The notes under the pieces are model-generated. The model ran no database searches. It was not told where the DNA came from and saw only the letters and a program-made list of their open reading frames with translations. Shown here one piece after another: positions 51,298 through 61,059 of a stretch of 64,000 bases of DNA (the stretch's first letter is position 1; each line of letters opens with the position of its first letter). A program made the translations under genes and the position numbers. The stretch is from Collimonas humicola. Its GTDB lineage: Bacteria; Pseudomonadota; Gammaproteobacteria; Burkholderiales; Burkholderiaceae_D. Location of the stretch: positions 248,001 through 312,000 of the forward strand of contig NZ_JAGQEE010000002.1 in NCBI RefSeq assembly GCF_018304945.1. Reading direction: 5' to 3'.

Positions 51298-53442
51298 TTA
51301 CACCGCGCTGATCCCGATGACAATCGCCGACTCCGGCGGCAGCGGCGGCAGCGGCAATCCGAAGTCGCGCAAGGTGGCGCCGGACAGTATCAGCTGGCCA
51401 TCCGTCAAGGCTTGCAAGAGTTCAGTCTGGCGCGTGTAGTGCGGCGCATGCGGCACGTCGAATGCGCGCAGGCGATAGCTGCGGTCCGGGTCAAGGCTGG
51501 CAAGATGCAACGGCGCCATGTAGCGCGTGACGTCTTCGCGGCGCCGATAAACGGCGCACAGGGCGGCGCTCTGATCGACAGCGGTGACATGCAGCCACGA
51601 CAAGGCGCCGTCATCCGCCCCGCCCTGCCGCAAGCTGCCGCCATGCGCCAGGCCGCGCCATTCCTTGTACAGGGAAATCCAGCGGCAAAGCTCGGCTTTT
51701 TCAGCCGCATCCAGCGTCCTGACATCCAGTTCCAGCCCGAGATGGCCAAACATTGCGACCGCGGCGCGAAATGCCATGTCATGCCGCCGGCCCGTGGTGT
51801 GGGAAACCGCCGGTCCTATGTGCGCGCCCATTACCTCGGGCGGGAAGAAACGCAGGAAGCCGCGCTGGATAGCGATGCGAGCCAGGGCGTCATTGCAGTC
51901 GCTGGTCCAGACCCGGTGCGTATGCGCCAGCAAGCCGTAGTCGGCGCGTCCGCCGCCCGAGGCGCAGCTTTCGATCTCGACCGCCGGATGGGCGCGGCGC
52001 AGGTCGCCCAGCAAGCGGTAAAGCGCCTGCACCTGGCGGTGATACGCAGCGCGGCCATGGTGCCCGGCGGCAGCCAGATCTCGGTTCATGTCCCATTTCA
52101 GATAGGCGATCGGATAAGTCCGCAGCAAGCCGTCAAGTTTGCCGAAAATATATTCCGTCACTTGTGCGTTCGCGAAATCGAGCACCAGCTGGTTGCGGCC
52201 GGTCACCAACGCGCGCCCCTCCAGCTGCAGCGCCCAATCCGGATGGGCGCGGAACAAGTCGCTGTCGGGATTGACCATTTCCGGCTCAACCCACAAGCCG
52301 AACTGCATGCCGAGCTTGCGCACATGGTCGATGAGCGGCGTCAATCCCTGCGGATATTTGCGCGCATCCGGCCACCAGTCGCCAAGTCCTGCCCTGTCGT
52401 TGTCGCGGCGCTGAAACCAGCCGTCATCCAGCACGAAACGTTCGACGCCGACTTCCGCTCCGGCACTGGCCAGCGCCTTCAGGCCATCCAGGTCGTGATC
52501 GCAATACACGGCTTCCCAGGTGTTCAGATGCACCGGCCTGGGAGCCATGCGCTGCCCCGGCCAGCTCAGCACGCGTTGCCGCACGAAGCGATGAAAATTG
52601 GCGCTAAGGCCATTCAATCCCAGTGCGCTGAAAGAAAGATAGGCGGTCGGCGTGCGATAGCGCTCGCCGGGGGCCAGCAGCACCTCTCCCGCAGCCAGCC
52701 ATTCCCCCATCTGCAGCTGGCGGCGGCCATCGTTAAGCGGTTCGATCAGCACGGTGTGGTTGCCGCTCCAGCCCAGATGCGCACCGAGCGTCCAGCCTGC
52801 GTCGTCGGCCAATCCGCTGCCGACAATCACGCCCGGGAAAGCATCGTGAGAAGTGCGTCCGCGCCGGCTGTCGCGGCGCCAGGCGGCAATCCCTAAGGTC
52901 TCGCGCATTTCCTGGAACTCCAGGGTCCAGCGCCCGGCAAAACCCAGCACCTGGTCGGCCTCTGGCGGCAGCGGCACACAGGCGGCAGCCAGCCAGTCGA
53001 GCCGGAACGGCGTGGCGCCGCGATTTTCCAGTTCGCTCCAGATGCTGACCACGTCGCTATCGGGATCCACCGCGTAACTGACGATAAGGCCAAGCCCGGC
53101 CGTCCGGTCGCTCAAGCCAAGTTGCAAAGCATGCTGTCCTTGTTCCACCTGATCGAGGACAAAACTCTGCGCCCAGTCGAGGTCGCCGATGCTGCCAGGC
53201 CGGCTTCCCGCTAATGCCGGCTGATTGAACCAGCCGAAGCCATGGGTCGGCAGCACGCTCAGCGCCGGATCGTTATCCAGCAGCGTCGGCGGATGCGGCC
53301 GCGCGCTCGCCGCCGGCCAAGCGCCGCCGGCGACATGGCTCCTGGCGCCGAAGTGACGCCAGGCAGGAGGCGCGCCGGCAACCTGTTCGAGCACCATGCT
53401 CAAGTCGCGGCCGCTCAAGTGCATCAATTTTGATTCAGTCAT
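51298..53442 (-). CDS. Alpha-galactosidase, GH36
   Basis: The product has 714 residues. The GH36 catalytic motifs are present: nucleophile Asp451 in YLKWDMNRD and acid/base Asp515 in RVWTSDCNDA. FVLDDGWFQRRDNDRAGLGDWWPD and ESCASGGGRADYG are also conserved. There is no signal peptide, so it works in the cytoplasm on imported alpha-galactosides such as melibiose or raffinose. The cofactor-free retaining mechanism is known for the family. It is the last gene of the ABC importer operon, 15 nt after the second permease. Confidence 0.95.
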   Translation of the reverse strand: MTESKLMHLSGRDLSMVLEQVAGAPPAWRHFGARSHVAGGAWPAASARPHPPTLLDNDPALSVLPTHGFGWFNQPALAGSRPGSIGDLDWAQSFVLDQVEQGQHALQLGLSDRTAGLGLIVSYAVDPDSDVVSIWSELENRGATPFRLDWLAAACVPLPPEADQVLGFAGRWTLEFQEMRETLGIAAWRRDSRRGRTSHDAFPGVIVGSGLADDAGWTLGAHLGWSGNHTVLIEPLNDGRRQLQMGEWLAAGEVLLAPGERYRTPTAYLSFSALGLNGLSANFHRFVRQRVLSWPGQRMAPRPVHLNTWEAVYCDHDLDGLKALASAGAEVGVERFVLDDGWFQRRDNDRAGLGDWWPDARKYPQGLTPLIDHVRKLGMQFGLWVEPEMVNPDSDLFRAHPDWALQLEGRALVTGRNQLVLDFANAQVTEYIFGKLDGLLRTYPIAYLKWDMNRDLAAAGHHGRAAYHRQVQALYRLLGDLRRAHPAVEIESCASGGGRADYGLLAHTHRVWTSDCNDALARIAIQRGFLRFFPPEVMGAHIGPAVSHTTGRRHDMAFRAAVAMFGHLGLELDVRTLDAAEKAELCRWISLYKEWRGLAHGGSLRQGGADDGALSWLHVTAVDQSAALCAVYRRREDVTRYMAPLHLASLDPDRSYRLRAFDVPHAPHYTRQTELLQALTDGQLILSGATLRDFGLPLPPLPPESAIVIGISAV

Positions 53443-53457
53443 TCTTGCTACCTTCGC

Positions 53458-54309
53458 CTATCCTTTGGTTGCGCCCATCGTCAAGCCGGCGATGAAGTGC
53501 TTTTGCATGAGAAAAAAGACCAGTACCGGCGGCAGCGCAGCAATGATCGAACCCGCCGAGACCAGGTTCCATTGCGCCACCCACTGGCCATTGAGGGACT
53601 TCAGCCCCGCCGTCACCGGCATGGCGTGGTCGCCCTGTATCAGCACCGTCGCCCAGAAATAATCGTTCCAGACGAAAGTGAAGATCAGCACCGAGACGGC
53701 GGCAATTGCCGGCTTCACCAGCGGCAATACGATTTTCCAGAAAACCTCGAATTCGGAAGCGCCTTCAATGCGCGCGGCGTCAATCAGTTCGTAAGGCAGT
53801 TCCCGAATGAAGTTGCGCATGAAGAAGGTGCAGAATCCGGCCTGGAAAGCGGTATGGAACAGCACCAGGCCGAGTATCGAGTCATACAGGCCCAGCCGCA
53901 GGCTGAGGTCGCGCACCGGCACCATCAGGATTTGAAACGGCACGAAATTGCCGCCGACGAACAGAAAAAACACCAGCAGGTTCAAGCGGAAACGGTAGAT
54001 TCCGAGGGCGAATCCGGACAGGCAGCTCAGCGCCACCGCGCCGGCGACAACCGGTACCGTGATCAGGATGCTGTTGAGGATATAGCGGGTCAGCGGCGTG
54101 TTGCTGAACACCGCCCGATAGTTCTCTCCCATCTGCCACTGGCTTGGCAGCCCCCAATAATTTCCGATATTGATGTCGGCCGGGCCGCGCACCGAGGTCA
54201 GCGCCACGGCGACCAGGGGCAGCAGCCAGACCAGCAGCGCCAGCACCAGGCACATGCGATACAGCCACTGGAACGGCTGGCTGCTTCTTTCGATTGGTGC
54301 AGGGAACAT
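53458..54309 (-). CDS. Carbohydrate ABC transporter permease (MalG-type)
   Basis: The product has 283 residues with six membrane helices and the EAA loop ELIDAARIEGASEFEVFWKIVLPLVKPAIAAVS. It is the second inner-membrane subunit of the sugar importer. Its start overlaps the stop of the upstream permease by one base. Confidence 0.94.
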   Translation of the reverse strand: MFPAPIERSSQPFQWLYRMCLVLALLVWLLPLVAVALTSVRGPADINIGNYWGLPSQWQMGENYRAVFSNTPLTRYILNSILITVPVVAGAVALSCLSGFALGIYRFRLNLLVFFLFVGGNFVPFQILMVPVRDLSLRLGLYDSILGLVLFHTAFQAGFCTFFMRNFIRELPYELIDAARIEGASEFEVFWKIVLPLVKPAIAAVSVLIFTFVWNDYFWATVLIQGDHAMPVTAGLKSLNGQWVAQWNLVSAGSIIAALPPVLVFFLMQKHFIAGLTMGATKG

Positions 54310-55253
54310 CAGCCATGCTCCTTTTCCTGCTTGTATATCCGGACCAGCACCATGCTGATATAGACCAGCATGATCAGGAACAGCACCGTGGCGATAGCCG
54401 CGCCGTAACCCATGCGATAGCCGTATTCGCTCAGCGCCTCTTCATACATGTAATAGGCAAGGACGCGAGACGAGCCGTACGGGCCGCCCTGGGTCATGAT
54501 GGAAACCATGTCGAAGCTGCGCAAGGCGCCGACGATCGTGACCACCACCGCAATGAAGGTGGCCGCGCGCAATTGCGGCAGGACGACCTTGATCAGCATC
54601 TGCCAGCCGCTGGCGCCTTCCAGCCGCGCCGCCTCGATCAAATCGGGCCGCAAGTTGTTGAGGCCGGTCAGGTAGAGGATCATGCAGTAGGCGATCTGCG
54701 GGTACAGGCCGGCGGCCACGATGCCGTAAGTGACGAATCTTTCGTCGGACAGCACCGCGACCGGCGAAATGCCGAAAAAATGCAGCATATGGAACAGCAG
54801 GCCGTTGCTGGGATCGTAGAACCAGCTGAACACCAGCCCGATCACCACCTGCGAAATCACAAACGGAAAGAAGAACAGCGCCTTGACCAGCCGGATTCCA
54901 AACACCGCCTGATTCAGGAACAGCGCCATCAGGAGTCCCGCCGGGAGCGCCAGCAGGAAGCCGAACAGCCAGATAAGGTTGTTCTTCAACGATAGCCAGA
55001 AATCCGGATCGTCATACAGTTCGATGTAGTTATGCAATCCTATATAGCGAGCCTGGCTCAGGCCATCCCAGGCATACAGGCTAAGGGAAATGGTCTGGAA
55101 AATCGGCGCAATCACATACACGGTAAACAAGATCAGTGCCGGCGCCAGAAACAGCCATGGCGCGATCAGCCGCTGATGACACTGCCAGAAAGATATCCGG
55201 GCTGCCGGCGCGACGGTCGCCGCAACAAGGTTTCTTTGAGTTGCTGTCAACAT
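54309..55253 (-). CDS. Carbohydrate ABC transporter permease (MalF-type)
   Basis: The product has 314 residues with six helices. The EAA loop is DLIEAARLEGASGWQMLIKVVLPQLRAATF. The N-terminal segment WLFLAPALILFTVYVIAPIFQTI is typical of CUT1 sugar permeases. It lies between the binding-protein gene and the second permease. Confidence 0.94.
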   Translation of the reverse strand: MLTATQRNLVAATVAPAARISFWQCHQRLIAPWLFLAPALILFTVYVIAPIFQTISLSLYAWDGLSQARYIGLHNYIELYDDPDFWLSLKNNLIWLFGFLLALPAGLLMALFLNQAVFGIRLVKALFFFPFVISQVVIGLVFSWFYDPSNGLLFHMLHFFGISPVAVLSDERFVTYGIVAAGLYPQIAYCMILYLTGLNNLRPDLIEAARLEGASGWQMLIKVVLPQLRAATFIAVVVTIVGALRSFDMVSIMTQGGPYGSSRVLAYYMYEEALSEYGYRMGYGAAIATVLFLIMLVYISMVLVRIYKQEKEHG

Positions 55254-55347
55254 AAAAGTTGTCCTGAGAAGCTGTTCAGGGAAAATGCCTGAATCACGCC
55301 GGGAAATGGATTGAGAGCAGCAGCTGCAGCTGCTGCCGCCGCAGTTC

Positions 55348-56586
55348 TTATTTGTAGACGCTTTGGCGCACCTGCTCCAGACGCTCCAATACCTTCTGGC
55401 GGGACTCCGGCTTCAGCATGTAGTGCTGGAAGCCGTCCATGCCTGCCTTGGCCATTTCCGCCGGCGCGTCACGGTCGTAATACTGCGACAGGTCGCTGGT
55501 ATTCTTGAGCAGGTCAAAGCCGGCCTTCAGGTAGGGATCGACCGGCTCGCTGGCTTTGACGTTGACCGGCAGTTCTTCCAGTATCTGGCTGACCTTGCCC
55601 TGCACGTCGGGACGCGACATGTACGTCAGCAGACGTCGTGCATCTGCCTTGTTCTTTGCCTGCGCCGGGATATGCACCGATTCGATCGGCGCCTCTTCCG
55701 CCATCGCCAGGCCTGGCGTGATTGCCGGGAACTGCATGAAGCCCAGATTGCTTTCGGTCAGGCCTGCAGCTTTCATCGGGGCTACTGCAAAATTGCCCAT
55801 GAGGTACATGGCGGCCTCGCCTTTGACCATGGCCGGCACCGCCTCTTCCCAGGTATATGAGGCGTGGTTCGGCAAGAAATAACCAGGCTTGACCAGCTCG
55901 TCCCAGCGATCGAACACAGCGCTCACACGCTTGTCGGTATAGGGCACCTTGCCGTTGGTGAGATCCATATGGAATTGATAGCCGTTGGTGCGCAAGTCGA
56001 GATAATCGAACCAGGCAGCCGTGGTCCAGGTCTGCTTGGTGCCGATGGCAAACGGCGTGACGCCGTTCTGCTTGAGCTTGGCGCTGGCAGCCAGCAGCTC
56101 TTTCCAGGTCTTGGGCGCAGCAATGTTCAGTTTCGCAAAAATGTCCTTGCGATAGTAGATGCCCCATTGGTAATACAGATAGGGGATGCCCCATTTCCTG
56201 CCGTTGATGGTCATCGCCGCAACAGCTGGCTTGAGCGCTTCATCCAGGCCTTGCCGGGTCCACAGGTCAGAGACGTCTTCGAACAAGCCAGCGTCGACGA
56301 ACGGCGCCATGCGGTGCCCCGGATACCAGTTGACCACGTCCGGCGGATTGGCCGTGAGGAAATTGCGGATCGAGGTCTTGTAGCCCTCATGATCGAAGGT
56401 ATTGAGTTTCACCTCGACATCGGCATTTTCCGCCTTGAAGCCTTTGATGATGGCGTCCAGCGCAGCCTTGGCGGCCGGATCGGATGCGTCGGAATTGATG
56501 ACCAGCGTCCCCGCGCTGGCGGACAAGGCCATTGCCGAAAACAACAGCGGCAATAATTTCACTAGCAATGTCGAGCGTGCTTTCAT
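55348..56586 (-). CDS. Extracellular sugar-binding protein of the ABC importer
   Basis: The product has 412 residues. The signal peptide (MKARSTLLVKLLPLLFSAMALSASA) ends near residue 25. The CUT1 binding-protein pattern follows: TLVINSDASDPAAKAALDAIIKGFKAENADVEVKLNTFDHE, WGIPYLYYQWGIYYRKDIF, and AMYLMGNFA. The ATG at 56586 has AAAGGAGACTGTA; the longer frame to 56616 lacks this site. Its ligand is presumably an alpha-galactoside because of the GH36 gene in the operon. Confidence 0.93.
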   Translation of the reverse strand: MKARSTLLVKLLPLLFSAMALSASAGTLVINSDASDPAAKAALDAIIKGFKAENADVEVKLNTFDHEGYKTSIRNFLTANPPDVVNWYPGHRMAPFVDAGLFEDVSDLWTRQGLDEALKPAVAAMTINGRKWGIPYLYYQWGIYYRKDIFAKLNIAAPKTWKELLAASAKLKQNGVTPFAIGTKQTWTTAAWFDYLDLRTNGYQFHMDLTNGKVPYTDKRVSAVFDRWDELVKPGYFLPNHASYTWEEAVPAMVKGEAAMYLMGNFAVAPMKAAGLTESNLGFMQFPAITPGLAMAEEAPIESVHIPAQAKNKADARRLLTYMSRPDVQGKVSQILEELPVNVKASEPVDPYLKAGFDLLKNTSDLSQYYDRDAPAEMAKAGMDGFQHYMLKPESRQKVLERLEQVRQSVYK

Positions 56587-56688
56587 TACAGTCTCCTTTT
56601 TATTTTTTTGATTCATCGCGTCAGGTCGACGCAGTTTTTTGGAAGGTCTCCCCTTCCGCCTCCATTCGCCCGGACCAGCGGCGTCTTG

Positions 56689-57840
56689 CTATGCGGCGAG
56701 CGGCGCCAGTCTGTCGCTAGCTTCAACGCGGCGTGGCAGCGCTTCACCCTCGGCATCGAAGAGATGCATGGCTGAGCGCGGCAGCGACAGCGGGATCCGT
56801 TGACCCGGATCGGCGTGCGTGTTGCCGGGCGCCTTGACGATCCAGGGTGCTTGCTCGTCGCCGCTGCGCAGGTACAGATAAGTCGCATCTCCCAGCCGCT
56901 CCTGCCATTGCACTTCGCGCACCAGGTGCTGCGTGCCGTTGCCGGCGCTGGCGTCCTCGGGGCGGATGCCAAGCGTCACCGGCGAACCAACCGGCAAACG
57001 GCGCGCATCGACCTGCGCTTCCAGCAGCTCTCCCGCCGCGAGCTGCACCCGCGCCAGTCTCTCGCTGGCAGCGATCAGCCTGGCGGGAATGAAATTCATC
57101 TTGGGCGAACCGATAAAGCCAGCCACAAACAGATTTTTAGGGTGGTGATACAGTTCCAGCGGAGCGCCGCATTGGGCGACGCTGCCGGAGCGCGCCAGCG
57201 CGCTGCCCGAATTCAGCAGCACGATGCGGTCGGCCAGGGTCATCGCCTCGACCTGGTCGTGCGTGACATAGACGGTAGACGCCCTGCCGATTTCGCGGTG
57301 TATCTTGGCAATCTCGTAGCGTGTCTGCACCCGCAAAACCGCATCCAGGTTGGACAGCGGCTCGTCGAACAAAAATACGCCCGGTTCGCGCACGATGGCG
57401 CGGCCGATTGCCACGCGCTGGCGCTGGCCGCCGGACAACGCCTTGGGAAGCCGCGCCAGCAGATGTTCCAGCTGCAGAATGCGGGCGGCGCTGATGACTT
57501 TTCCCTGCACCACGGCTTTGTCGACCTTCGCCAGGGTCAAGCCGAACGCCATGTTTTCGTACACCGTCATGTGCGGAAACAAGGCGTAGCTCTGGAACAC
57601 CATCGCCACGCCGCGCCGCGCTGCCGGCACATCATTCATCAGGCAATCGTCGATCAGCAACTCGCCGCTGCCGATCTCTTCGAGGCCGGCGATCATCCGC
57701 AGCAGCGTGGATTTGCCGCAGCCGGAAGCGCCCACGAATACGCAGAACTCTCCTTGCGCAATGTGCAGGTCCACATTGCGAACGACCGGATCGTGCTTGC
57801 CATAGGCTTTGGACACGCCCTTCAGGGTGATGCTTGCCAT
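56689..57840 (-). CDS. Sugar ABC transporter ATP-binding protein (MalK/UgpC type)
   Basis: The product has 383 residues. Walker A is GASGCGKST (about 37-45), the signature is LSGGQRQRVAIGRAI, Walker B is VFLFDEPLSNLD and the H-loop is YVTHDQVEAMTLADR. A C-terminal TOBE/OB regulatory domain follows (residues ~240-360). It energises the importer. Confidence 0.94.
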   Translation of the reverse strand: MASITLKGVSKAYGKHDPVVRNVDLHIAQGEFCVFVGASGCGKSTLLRMIAGLEEIGSGELLIDDCLMNDVPAARRGVAMVFQSYALFPHMTVYENMAFGLTLAKVDKAVVQGKVISAARILQLEHLLARLPKALSGGQRQRVAIGRAIVREPGVFLFDEPLSNLDAVLRVQTRYEIAKIHREIGRASTVYVTHDQVEAMTLADRIVLLNSGSALARSGSVAQCGAPLELYHHPKNLFVAGFIGSPKMNFIPARLIAASERLARVQLAAGELLEAQVDARRLPVGSPVTLGIRPEDASAGNGTQHLVREVQWQERLGDATYLYLRSGDEQAPWIVKAPGNTHADPGQRIPLSLPRSAMHLFDAEGEALPRRVEASDRLAPLAA

Positions 57841-57920
57841 TATTTTGTCTCCTCATGTGCTGCCTGGTGCGCTGCGCGTCGGGCGCATGTCATTATCGAT
57901 AACTGGCCAGAGGCGGCGCC

Positions 57921-57950
57921 GGCGCCAGGGCAAGCATTTGCCACGGCGCC
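57921..57950. other. Intercistronic hairpin
   Basis: GGCGCC arms at 57921-57926 and 57945-57950 with an inner GGCAA/TTGCC stem form an imperfect hairpin. It lies between the secreted 596-residue protein gene and the ABC ATPase gene. It may set relative transcript levels. There is no T tract. Confidence 0.5.
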
Positions 57951-57995
57951 AGCGCCCAAAGGCCTTATCGGATTTCTTTGGTAATGCGCTTCCGG

Positions 57996-59786
57996 TTACT
58001 GGCTGGCAGTCACCAGCATTCTGGTCACGGTATAGTTGGGATCGTTGGGGTACAGATAGATGCCGCCCTTGTCGCCATTGCAGGTGTAGGTCCGGCTGTT
58101 GCCGTCCCAGACCAGGTTGTAGGTATTGGCCTGTGTGGAATTGTTTGCGTAGGTAGTCAGCACATTGCAGTGGCTGCCGTAATTCAATTTGAAACGCGGG
58201 AGCCAGTACAGCCCGGTGCCGTCTTGCTGCGCTGACGGATCCTTCGCGTAATCCAGCGTGATGGCCGGCCTGCCGGTGGCGGCATCCAAGGCCTGGGTGA
58301 CCCCTACATGCACGGTGTAGTTGCTGGTATGAATCGGGATATTGCTGACCTTGATGTAGTCCCCGTTCTTGAATGCGGATGGAAGATTGTTGGCAAGCGT
58401 GACCAGCTTGTTGTTGGGCGCATCGAAATCGACTCCGAGCACTTTTGTGATGACGTCCGATATCAGCGCAAAGCTGACCTCGGGATAAGCGTTGCCATTA
58501 TCAAACACCTGCCGTGCAGCCAATCTGGTCAGCCACTTCCAGGCGGTATCGAGCATGCCCGCATTATAGAAAGCGGTAGGCAAATAAGTGTGCGATTCGA
58601 CGCCGGGCGAGTTGAGGCCGTAATTTGGATTCTGGCTGGCTGCGGCTTGATAGAGGCTTTCGGCGTTGCTGTCGACGTAGTTCGCCTGCGCCGCCAGGTT
58701 GCCGGCATCGGTGATGATCCCTTTGTACAAGGGGAACAGGTTCGGTTCTTCTGCGTAGTGGTCGTAATAGCTCAGCGTATTGTAGTTCGCGCTTGAATAT
58801 GCCGTGCTTGTCACGCCGGTGAGTGCGACTGCAAAATGGCCGCTGCCGTTGACGTTGCTCCAGTGCGAATTGAAGTTCGACGAAAGCGTATTGAACTTCG
58901 CAGTCATATTCGTGGCGTCGCTGGCCGCTTTCAGCGCCGGGTAGTTCGATACGTTCCGATAGTAGGCGATTTCGCTGGCCGCCATGTCGCCGCCGAGAAC
59001 GATGGCCGTGGTCGACGGCACCCCGGCGTTGCCGACGAATTCATTGTAGGTGGCTGCCTCGCCGTGATCCAGCCGTGCCATCCTGAAACCGTCGGCGTTG
59101 ATATATTTATTGCTCTCGGTGTTTGAAAAACCGTTGTTGATGTTGTTGATGTAGTTCGTGAAATCGGCGCCGAGATAGCGCTGGTCGGCCGTGAGGCGAT
59201 ACATGTTGGCGATATTCTCGCCGATTTCGAACGGCGCCGGCGACTCGTCGTTTTGTTCATACTGCTTGCCGTTGGCGCCAATCGCCCAGTACGGCGCGTT
59301 GACGATGTCGGTGTGATAGAGCGTGGCGAAATGGTCGGCCATTTGATAGTTCTGCTCATACATGCCGAGAAAATATGCCCCGGTTGCATAGTGCACGTAG
59401 TCTCTTGAATAGTAGGCGCAGCGATTGGGAATCGAGGCCAGGTACCCCGGCTGCAGCGTCGACTGGCTGCACCTGGCATCCGTGCTCGGCCATCCCAGTG
59501 CGACGAAATGCGGATAGTTGGCGCTCGTAAAATCCAGCGACCGTGCTTCTGCCACTGCCTGGTTGAAACCGGTCGCCAGCCCCGCCGCGGCACTGCTCGA
59601 ACTCGCTGTCAGCTCCTGGGAAGCCGCGCCGCCGCCATAGAGAAGGCCGCCGATCGCCAGCGCGATCAACATGCTTTTTTTCTGAAACCTCGCACGGCCT
59701 CGCAACTGCAGGTCCGTCGCTACGCTGATGCCGTGGCACGTCTCCATGGCGCGGTTTTTCTTCAATTTCCTTAAGCCTTTGTTCAT
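57996..59786 (-). CDS. Large exported protein of unknown function in the alpha-galactoside locus
   Basis: The product has 596 residues. A long basic N-terminal extension (about 38 residues) precedes a hydrophobic signal (KSMLIALAIGGLLYGGGAASQ). The mature part is rich in Tyr, Asn and Trp, with helical-hairpin-like segments (DYVHYATGAYFLGMYEQNYQMADHFATLYH, ENIANMYRLTADQRYLGADF, YNAGMLDTAWKWLTRLAARQV). This suggests an alpha/alpha-barrel glycosidase-like domain, with a beta-rich C-terminal ~150 residues. I recognise no family. Its place between lacI and the importer suggests it acts on or captures the substrate outside the cytoplasm. Confidence 0.75.
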   Translation of the reverse strand: MNKGLRKLKKNRAMETCHGISVATDLQLRGRARFQKKSMLIALAIGGLLYGGGAASQELTASSSSAAAGLATGFNQAVAEARSLDFTSANYPHFVALGWPSTDARCSQSTLQPGYLASIPNRCAYYSRDYVHYATGAYFLGMYEQNYQMADHFATLYHTDIVNAPYWAIGANGKQYEQNDESPAPFEIGENIANMYRLTADQRYLGADFTNYINNINNGFSNTESNKYINADGFRMARLDHGEAATYNEFVGNAGVPSTTAIVLGGDMAASEIAYYRNVSNYPALKAASDATNMTAKFNTLSSNFNSHWSNVNGSGHFAVALTGVTSTAYSSANYNTLSYYDHYAEEPNLFPLYKGIITDAGNLAAQANYVDSNAESLYQAAASQNPNYGLNSPGVESHTYLPTAFYNAGMLDTAWKWLTRLAARQVFDNGNAYPEVSFALISDVITKVLGVDFDAPNNKLVTLANNLPSAFKNGDYIKVSNIPIHTSNYTVHVGVTQALDAATGRPAITLDYAKDPSAQQDGTGLYWLPRFKLNYGSHCNVLTTYANNSTQANTYNLVWDGNSRTYTCNGDKGGIYLYPNDPNYTVTRMLVTASQ

Positions 59787-59979
59787 TATTCCGTCTCCTT
59801 TTCTTGAGGGAAAATCTTATAAATAAGCAGGGAACACAGCTGATGCAGTGGAAGTCGTGCGTATGACGAAATGCGATGCTGGCCGCCTCGCCTGATCCAC
59901 CTTCAGCGAGACGACTTTGATGCCTGGTTAAGCAAAGATGCGCTGCTGCGCACCGTAGGTGGGCGCTCTGCGGTGCGCG
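59787..59979. other. Intergenic region before the secreted protein gene
   Basis: This 193-nt region between the LacI gene stop and the secreted protein start contains TCTTATAAATAAGC just upstream of the start. It probably holds a promoter. I find no copy of the LacI-type palindrome seen at 61044. Confidence 0.4.
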
Positions 59980-61020
59980 TCAATCTTTACCGCTGCCGCA
60001 GGAGCGTCGCACAATCAATGGCGCGGCATCCCGCACATAGGCCTTGTCGAGCGGCTCGCCGGCGATCGCTTGCAGCAAGATGGACGCCGCATCGCTGCCG
60101 TCCTTGTACGGTTCCGTGCGCATCGTGGTCAGCGGCGGCGCCGCGAAGGCTGCCAGCGGAATATCGTCGTAGCCGACGATCGCCACATCCTCGGGAATCC
60201 GCAAGCCGGCATCGCGCAAGGCTGCCATTGCGCCGAATGCGATCGTGTCGTTGCCGGCAAACAGCGCGGTCATGCCCGGCGCCCGCGACAGCATGCTGCG
60301 CATGGCGTCATACCCGCTTTGCGCGCTGTAGTTGCCATACGCGATCCATGCCGGGTTGATGTCCGCGCCATGCGCCTGCATGGCGTCGTGGAAGCCGCGC
60401 AGGCGTTCGCGCGGAATCTGATTTTCGTCCGACGCATAACCGAGATGGGCGATCTGCCGGTGCCCGAGCGCCAGCAGATGGCTGGTGGCGCGGCGCGCGG
60501 CGTCGCGGTTATCGGCATCAATGCTGCAGACGCCCTGGTGGGCAGGCAGGTTCGAGCCGAACACCACCAGCGGGAATGCATTGCCAGCCAGTTCGCACAG
60601 ATAGGCATCGTCGATGCCGCGCGGATTGAGGACGATCAGCCCGTCGACGCGCCGGCTGTCGACCAGGTCCGCAAATGCGCCTGGCCGGCTGCTTTCTTCA
60701 ACCGGCTCAAACAGCACTTTGTATCCGCTGGCATGGCATGTCAGGTTGATGCCGGCCAGAAATCGCGGCAGGTAGGCGTCGATGTCGATGTTGATGTGGT
60801 CGCGATGCGGCATGACCAGCGCGACCGTCTTGGTTGCGCCGCTGGCCAGCGAACGGGCAATGGCGTTTGCGACGTAGCCTAGCTGCCTGGCGGCGGTCAA
60901 TACGCGCTCGCGGGTCTCCTGGCTGATGCCCATGCCCGGCACATCGTTGAGAACGAAGGAAACCGTCGTACGCGATACGCCTGCGAGCTTTGCCACCTGA
61001 TTACTGGTTACGTTACTCAT
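59980..61020 (-). CDS. LacI-family transcriptional regulator
   Basis: The product has 346 residues. The HTH is at the N-terminus (TSNQVAKLAGVSRTTVSFVLNDVPGMGISQETRERVLTAARQLGYVANAIARSL), including the hinge helix. A periplasmic-binding-protein-like ligand domain follows (VDGLIVLNPRG, ALFAGNDTIAFGAMAALRDAGLRIPEDVAIVGYDDIPLAAFAAPPLTTMR). It presumably represses the downstream importer and alpha-galactosidase genes. Its own start is preceded by a perfect LacI-type operator. Confidence 0.94.
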   Translation of the reverse strand: MSNVTSNQVAKLAGVSRTTVSFVLNDVPGMGISQETRERVLTAARQLGYVANAIARSLASGATKTVALVMPHRDHINIDIDAYLPRFLAGINLTCHASGYKVLFEPVEESSRPGAFADLVDSRRVDGLIVLNPRGIDDAYLCELAGNAFPLVVFGSNLPAHQGVCSIDADNRDAARRATSHLLALGHRQIAHLGYASDENQIPRERLRGFHDAMQAHGADINPAWIAYGNYSAQSGYDAMRSMLSRAPGMTALFAGNDTIAFGAMAALRDAGLRIPEDVAIVGYDDIPLAAFAAPPLTTMRTEPYKDGSDAASILLQAIAGEPLDKAYVRDAAPLIVRRSCGSGKD

Positions 61021-61043
61021 GATTTCCGCTTTTGTCTTTTATC

Positions 61044-61059
61044 ACTAACACGTGTTAGT
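61044..61059. promoter_or_regulatory. LacI-family operator (autoregulatory)
   Basis: ACTAACACGTGTTAGT is a perfect 16-bp palindrome with a central CG, as LacI/PurR-type regulators require. It lies 24 nt upstream of the regulator start codon. Confidence 0.8.

Noticed and set aside
57893-57902. TTATCGATAA palindrome before the ABC ATPase gene as a LacI operator
   Set aside because: Only 10 bp and unlike the 16-bp operator at 61044; likely chance.
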